9,049 bases of DNA from Christensenella sp. UBA3700 (GTDB lineage: Bacteria; Bacillota; Clostridia; Christensenellales; UBA3700): positions 1-9,049 of the forward strand of contig DFIJ01000151.1 in NCBI GenBank assembly GCA_002372775.1, written 5' to 3'. This document shows, one piece after another, positions 6,218 through 9,049 of this stretch (positions are counted from its first letter, which is position 1; every line of letters starts with the position of its first letter). The position numbers and the translations under genes were made by a program. Below the pieces are notes generated by a model. It was given only the letters and a program-made list of their open reading frames with translations. It was not told where the DNA came from and did not search any database.

Positions 6218-7294
6218 ATGCAATTAACAAATATTCAAACACAAATCGTAAAAACAGATAAGCCAAAGGTACTCGTACTTAGTAGCGCGGCCAGTGGTAA
6301 GAGCGCGGTATTGGTAGAACGTATAAGGTATTTGCTTGAACAAGGCGTAGACCCGTCGAAAATTGTAGCAATTACTTTTACAAACAACGCAGCCTCTGTA
6401 ATGTATGAGCGTTTGGGTTATCCAAACGGATTATTTATTGGTACTGTACACTCATATTGCAACTATTTACTTCGAGGTGGCGCTGTAGACACAACACAGA
6501 TTTTAAGCGAAGAACGCTTTGATGACTTGTTTGAAGAAATTAAAAAGAATCCAGACTGTATTAAACATGTAGAACACTTACTGCTTGATGAAGCACAAGA
6601 CTCAACTGAAGCACAGTTCGAATTTTTTGAACTTATCAACCCAGACAATTTCATGTATGTGGGAGATATAAAACAGTCGATATATGGATTTGCTGGTTCT
6701 TATCCGCAATATCTAATAGACCTATGGTATAAAAATGATACAACGGTCTACGAAATGCGACAGAATTTCCGTAATCAACCAGACATCCTTCGTTTTGCGA
6801 AAAAGTTTTTATATAGGCTTGGACCAGACTATGACGACGATTCAATTGCTATGAGACAATCAGACGGGCGGCCGCACGTACTCGAAGGAAATTATAGTCC
6901 TTCTGAAGCGGTATCTTCACTCATAATGGCGTCAGAACGCTTGGGCGCTGAATGGAAAGACTGGTTCGTACTTTGTAGAACCAACAATGATATAGCATTA
7001 TTTCAACAACTTTTTGAAAATAAAGGAATTCCAACCGATACCTTTAAGCAATCGGAACTAACTAACTCGCAAATTGAAGACCGTTTAAAAGAAAACACAG
7101 TTAAAATTCTAACTGCTCATAGCTCTAAAGGACTTGAAGCTCCTTATATTCTTTCATATAATATCCGTGCATATAATGACGATGAAGCGCGCCTGTGTTA
7201 TGTTTCAGCCACTCGCGCGAGAGACTTCCTCATCTGGGCAAAAATGCCACCGAAGAAAAGAAAGAAGAGCACCGGAACAGTGAATTGGGAATAG
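6218..7294 (+). CDS. Miniature UvrD/PcrA-type superfamily 1 DNA helicase
   Basis: All core motifs of a UvrD-like 3'-5' helicase can be read in only 358 residues. There is a Q-motif (LTNIQTQI, 3-10), Walker A as SSAASGKS (22-29), motif Ia TFTNNAASVMYERL (53-66), GTVHSYC (75-81), Walker B DEAQD (124-128), motif III GDIKQSIYGFAGS (149-161), motif IV QNFRNQPDIL (182-191), motif V LTAHSSKGLE (298-307), and motif VI EARLCYVSATRAR (323-335). Canonical relatives are about twice as long. The gap between the GTVHSY and DEAQD motifs is about 40 residues, and between motifs IV and V about 110, so subdomains 1B and 2B look reduced or absent. Walker A begins with Ser instead of Ala/Gly, a mild oddity. The C-terminus is basic (PPKKRKK). 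It starts 4 nt after a perfect TAAGGAGG. It probably unwinds or remodels DNA for phage replication or recombination, or acts with the neighbouring nucleases. Confidence 0.9.
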   Translation: MQLTNIQTQIVKTDKPKVLVLSSAASGKSAVLVERIRYLLEQGVDPSKIVAITFTNNAASVMYERLGYPNGLFIGTVHSYCNYLLRGGAVDTTQILSEERFDDLFEEIKKNPDCIKHVEHLLLDEAQDSTEAQFEFFELINPDNFMYVGDIKQSIYGFAGSYPQYLIDLWYKNDTTVYEMRQNFRNQPDILRFAKKFLYRLGPDYDDDSIAMRQSDGRPHVLEGNYSPSEAVSSLIMASERLGAEWKDWFVLCRTNNDIALFQQLFENKGIPTDTFKQSELTNSQIEDRLKENTVKILTAHSSKGLEAPYILSYNIRAYNDDEARLCYVSATRARDFLIWAKMPPKKRKKSTGTVNWE

Positions 7295-7305
7295 AAGTTT
7301 TCTAC

Positions 7306-7328
7306 TTATAAATAGGATATATTTATAA
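7306..7328 (+). repeat. Perfect 9-bp inverted repeat abutting a ribosome binding site
   Basis: TTATAAATA (7306-7314) and TATTTATAA (7320-7328) are perfect inverted copies around GGATA. The right arm shares its final AA with the Shine-Dalgarno AAGGAGG (7327-7333) of the 99-residue gene. It could be a protein operator or an all-AU mRNA hairpin. A weak promoter TTGGGA (7285-7290) - 16 nt - TATAAA (7307-7312) would overlap the left arm, which fits an operator. No terminator-type T-run follows. Confidence 0.5.
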
Positions 7329-7340
7329 GGAGGTATCTAA

Positions 7341-7640
7341 ATGAATATTAGTAAGCAAAGCCAAGAAAGAATTGATTGGTTAAAAGCAATGCCAGCAGCG
7401 GCTCAATTCGAAGCCATTGCTATGAGAATAGAAAATCCGGCTATTTTTAGTCAATTTTTAGCACTTGACGATGATGCATCTATTTGGGACTATGCGTATG
7501 CAGCAGGACTCATTAGTAAAGCTGATGCAGATTTCGTAAAAGCAGAAGAAGCTAAAGAGACTGACGGCGGTGAGGGTGGAGAAGAAAATCCTACAACACC
7601 TACAACCTCTACTGAAGAACCTAAAGTTGACGGTGAATAA
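7341..7640 (+). CDS. Acidic small phage protein of unknown function
   Basis: This 99-residue protein is not recognised. Residues 1-65 look helical and globular (QERIDWLKAMPAAAQFEAIAM, IWDYAYAAGLISKADADFV). Residues 66-99 are a low-complexity acidic and Thr/Pro-rich tail (GGEGGEENPTTPTTSTEEP) that is probably disordered. There are no cysteines and no membrane segment. Translation starts after a perfect AAGGAGG (7327-7333) at 7 nt spacing, so expression may be high. The gene lies downstream of the helicase and directly before a strong terminator, so it closes that unit. The acidic tail could mimic DNA or recruit partners; this is only a guess. Confidence 0.7.
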   Translation: MNISKQSQERIDWLKAMPAAAQFEAIAMRIENPAIFSQFLALDDDASIWDYAYAAGLISKADADFVKAEEAKETDGGEGGEENPTTPTTSTEEPKVDGE

Positions 7641-7645
7641 AAAAT

Positions 7646-7670
7646 AACGGGCGATTAAGCCCGTTTTTTT
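7646..7670 (+). terminator. Rho-independent terminator
   Basis: AACGGGC (7646-7652) and GCCCGTT (7659-7665) form a seven-pair stem around GATTAA, followed by Ts running over 7664-7670. It begins 6 nt after the stop of the acidic protein gene and ends the nuclease/helicase unit. The As just upstream of the stem (7638-7644) could give a weaker signal on the other strand, but no convergent genes are seen there. Confidence 0.9.
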
Positions 7671-7682
7671 AATTGGCTAAAT

Positions 7683-7711
7683 TTGCATTTTTATTTGAAA
7701 TGTGATATAAT
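7683..7711 (+). promoter_or_regulatory. Promoter of the right-hand small-gene operon
   Basis: TTGCAT (7683-7688) - 17 nt - TATAAT (7706-7711), with TG one base upstream, gives the extended -10 TGATATAAT. The bases TGATATAATATAA match the promoter at 5032-5044. It lies just after the terminator, so it starts a new unit about 40 nt before the first gene. A strong extended -10 with an imperfect -35 is consistent with host RNA polymerase. Confidence 0.75.
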
Positions 7712-7754
7712 ATAAGTAAGATAAAAAGGAGTATAAAATAGAAAGGAAAATAAA

Positions 7755-7988
7755 ATGGTAATTAACTTAACAGACTTTTACGATGTAGGAAAAATAACTC
7801 ATTGGACCACTTCAATAGGCGTGTCAATGTATGACATCGAACTCATATCAAAATCTACTGGCGAAGTAATCACATGGAGTTTTACCGAAGAATACTTCGA
7901 TAAGTTTCTCGACGAACTCGAAGAAGATACGAAATACCTTGAAGACAGTTTATATTACACAAGAAAGCAAATGTGGTGGTTTTTATGA
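7755..7988 (+). CDS. Hypothetical phage protein, 77 residues
   Basis: This protein is not recognised. It has a beta-like N-terminal half (MVINLTDFYDVGKITHWTTS, VSMYDIELISKSTGEVITW) and an acidic helical C-terminal half (EEYFDKFLDELEEDTKYLEDS), ending in aromatic residues (MWWFL). It has no cysteines or obvious catalytic motif. GAAAGGA lies 7 nt before the ATG, and an additional AAGGAG farther up belongs to the leader. It is the first gene after the promoter at 7683-7711. Its TGA overlaps the ATG of the next gene (ATGA), so the two are probably translationally coupled. Confidence 0.72.
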   Translation: MVINLTDFYDVGKITHWTTSIGVSMYDIELISKSTGEVITWSFTEEYFDKFLDELEEDTKYLEDSLYYTRKQMWWFL

Positions 7989-8443
7989 ACAAGCGAATTA
8001 AAAAGAAACAGCAAAAACTTAAATACAAAAAATTATGTAAGCGCTATCCTTTTCTTATAATACGAAATTGGAAAACTGATAAGCCAATAGAATGTCCATA
8101 TACTTATCTTGATGATATGCCAGACGGATGGAGACGCGCATTTGGAAAACAGATGTGTGAGGAAATTAGAAAAGTTCTAATTAAAGGCGGATATCTTTAC
8201 GACTATCGTGTTGCACAAGTGAAAGAAAAGTTTGGCGGTCTTCGTTGGTATGATGAGGGCGCGCCTTCATCAATTTATAGAGAGCTTGTGGACACTATTG
8301 TTAAATATGAAATGCTTTCCTATCGTACATGTATATGCTGCGGGCGCCCAGCTACTAAAATTTCTAAAGGCTGGATAAGTCCATTTTGCGATGAATGTGC
8401 AGAAAAACTTTCCGATAGAATTACTTTTAAGGAGATAGATTAA
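7985..8443 (+). CDS. KEKFG-type zinc-finger phage protein
   Basis: This 152-residue protein starts at the ATG overlapping the upstream stop; an earlier in-frame GTG at 7973 has no better signal. It begins with a very basic stretch (NKRIKKKQQKLKYKKL). It then shows PDGWRRAF (46-53), the diagnostic VKEKFGGLRWY (79-89), and a Cys4 zinc site: CICC at 116-119 and CDEC at 135-138. I recognise this motif combination (DGW, KEKFG-LR-Y, CxxC...CxxC) as a recurrent but uncharacterised phage family. The zinc site looks structural or nucleic-acid binding. A function is not known. It ends in TAATG overlap with the next gene. Confidence 0.75.
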   Translation: MNKRIKKKQQKLKYKKLCKRYPFLIIRNWKTDKPIECPYTYLDDMPDGWRRAFGKQMCEEIRKVLIKGGYLYDYRVAQVKEKFGGLRWYDEGAPSSIYRELVDTIVKYEMLSYRTCICCGRPATKISKGWISPFCDECAEKLSDRITFKEID

Positions 8444-8616
8444 TGCCAGAAGTAGGAGATACAATTAGAATTAACTATATGAAAGACGAACCGCAATATG
8501 CGGGTAAAGAAGGAGTAATTACCCATATTGATGACTTTCAACAACTCCATGGAACATGGGGTAGTCTTGCGGTAATTCAAGATATAGATGACTTTACTAT
8601 TATAAAGAAGGGATAA
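8443..8616 (+). CDS. DUF4314-family small protein, 57 residues
   Basis: This gene is short. The ATG at 8443 overlaps the previous stop (TAATG) and has AAGGAG (8429-8434) 8 nt upstream. The protein starts MPEVGDTIRINYMKD, continues GKEGVITHIDDFQQLHGTWG, and ends in SLAVIQDIDDFTIIKKG. This pattern (IRI-YM-D, G-EG-V--IDD---L, W-----L-V----D-F-II) matches small DUF4314 proteins of Firmicutes phages and mobile elements, which look like SH3-type beta barrels. Function is not established; the fold and operon suggest an accessory regulatory or DNA-related role. Confidence 0.75.
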   Translation: MPEVGDTIRINYMKDEPQYAGKEGVITHIDDFQQLHGTWGSLAVIQDIDDFTIIKKG

Positions 8617-8618
8617 AA

Positions 8619-8801
8619 ATGGCACAAGCTTATAAATGCGATAGATGTAAGAAACTTTATACATCCAATGAATATAGCATAGAATGTATATTAACCAAAT
8701 ATTCATTGGGAAGAAACAAGTATATACAATATGATTTATGTCCAACTTGCCAGCGAGAATTAGAAAGGTGGTTTAATAATGTTCAAAGCAAAACGAATTG
8801 A
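8619..8801 (+). CDS. Small zinc-ribbon phage protein, 60 residues
   Basis: The sequence starts MAQAYKCDRCKKLY with C7-x2-C10 and continues to DLCPTCQRELERWF with C41-x2-C44, a zinc ribbon with a 30-residue loop and a helix ending in ERW. This layout is common among short phage proteins that bind nucleic acid or protein partners; no more specific role can be read. AGAAGGGA before the ATG supports the start, which lies 2 nt after the upstream stop. Its last 23 nt overlap the next gene, so coupling is probable. Confidence 0.75.
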   Translation: MAQAYKCDRCKKLYTSNEYSIECILTKYSLGRNKYIQYDLCPTCQRELERWFNNVQSKTN

Positions 8802-9012
8802 CAACGGCAACATTGAAACTATTCTTGCGGTTGACTATAACGACACCTTTCACCAGACTTACTTTCTTGTTTGGTCCGCAGGCGCATGGAGATGGCGGCC
8901 GGCGCATAAGTATGTGCCGCCAAAGGTTGACCCTGGCGCACTCAACAAAATAAATGTGCGTACGGAAATCGCACAAGCAGGTGATTTAATTGATGAAGAC
9001 ACTCCATTTTAA
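8779..9012 (+). CDS. Hypothetical protein with an SSB-like C-terminal tip, 77 residues
   Basis: This protein is not recognised as a family. The N-terminal 50 residues look beta-rich and aromatic (FKAKRIDNGNIETILAVDY, TYFLVWSAGAWRWRPAHKYV). The end, DLIDEDTPF, closely resembles the DDD(I/L)PF tip of bacterial single-stranded-DNA-binding proteins, through which SSB recruits replication and repair enzymes. The protein is too short and shows no clear full OB fold, so it is not an ordinary SSB. AAAGGTGG (8764-8771) lies 7 nt before the ATG. It overlaps its upstream neighbour by 23 nt and the next gene by 20 nt. The similarity to the SSB tip is read directly; the function is inferred. Confidence 0.65.
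   Translation: MFKAKRIDNGNIETILAVDYNDTFHQTYFLVWSAGAWRWRPAHKYVPPKVDPGALNKINVRTEIAQAGDLIDEDTPF
8979..8984 (+). promoter_or_regulatory. Ribosome binding site for the partial gene at 8993
   Basis: AGGTGA lies 8 nt before the ATG at 8993, inside the previous coding region, and supports an overlapping start there instead of the later ATG at 9029, which has no clear site. Confidence 0.5.
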
Positions 9013-9049
9013 AGAAATAGATACATATATGGAAGAGTATTGGAAAACT
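8993..9049 (+). CDS. Start of another small-operon gene, partial, C-terminus beyond right edge
   Basis: From ATG 8993 the frame reads MKTLHFKEIDTYMEEYWKT and is open to the edge of the window. It overlaps the end of the SSB-tip-like gene by 20 nt in another frame, like the other overlapping pairs in this run. Only 19 residues are visible, too few to name a family, and an alternative start at 9029 cannot be excluded. Confidence 0.5.
   Translation, partial: MKTLHFKEIDTYMEEYWKT

Noticed and set aside
7212..7221. Ten-base palindrome CTCGCGCGAG
   Set aside because: It lies in the conserved motif VI codons of the helicase and is adequately explained by Arg-Ala-Arg coding.
7727..7756. Tiny leader ORF from ATA after the first AAGGAG
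   Set aside because: ATA starts are rare and the frame would encode only seven residues.
7973..7984. GTG start for the KEKFG zinc-finger gene
   Set aside because: The ATG at 7985 overlaps the upstream TGA as ATGA, the usual coupling form; the GTG adds only four residues and no signal.
8270..8976. Minus-strand open frames at 8270-8464, 8440-8745 and 8773-8976
   Set aside because: They lie opposite well-supported coupled genes with good ribosome binding sites and show no recognisable protein features.

Overview
The window looks like part of a tailed-phage (siphophage-type) genome, or a prophage, from a low-GC Gram-positive host, probably Clostridia-like. The grounds are AT-rich DNA with strong AAGGAGG-type ribosome binding sites, sigma-A-like promoters with extended -10 boxes, tightly packed short genes with stop/start overlaps, and a recognisable Dit/Tal tail-tip pair. 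The standard genetic code fits, with TAA, TAG and TGA all used as stops. No tRNA, rRNA, CRISPR array or insertion sequence was seen.

Left block (1-4519, minus strand): a three-gene structural/lysis unit read right to left. It holds a single-TM coiled-coil protein of a holin-associated type (4052-4519), a distal tail protein (Dit, 2911-4026) and a very large tail-tip protein (1-2901). The last is a Tal / prophage-endopeptidase-tail-like protein that stays open for 967 codons and runs off the left edge. A carbohydrate-binding-like segment appears to be inserted in its middle.

Divergent junction (4520-4619): it separates this unit from plus-strand genes. It holds leader hairpins that may compete for the ribosome binding site of the first plus gene.

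Middle block (4620-7640, plus strand): a PD-(D/E)XK / Vsr-like nuclease, a membrane-anchored coiled-coil protein ending in a GIY-YIG nuclease domain, an unusually small UvrD-type SF1 helicase, and an acidic 99-residue protein. The block ends in a strong intrinsic terminator (7646-7670). An internal promoter serves the GIY-YIG gene, and two compact hairpins sit immediately before the helicase ribosome binding site. Two nucleases and a helicase side by side suggest a DNA-processing, homing or superinfection-exclusion cassette. That grouping is an inference.

Right block (7683-9049, plus strand): a new promoter drives a compact run of small phage genes, several translationally coupled. They are an unknown 77-residue protein, a KEKFG-type zinc-finger protein, a 57-residue DUF4314 protein, a 60-residue zinc-ribbon protein, a 77-residue protein whose C-terminus resembles the SSB tip peptide, and the start of another gene that leaves the window. 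No gene-free stretch exceeds 300 bases; the longest is 7641-7754.
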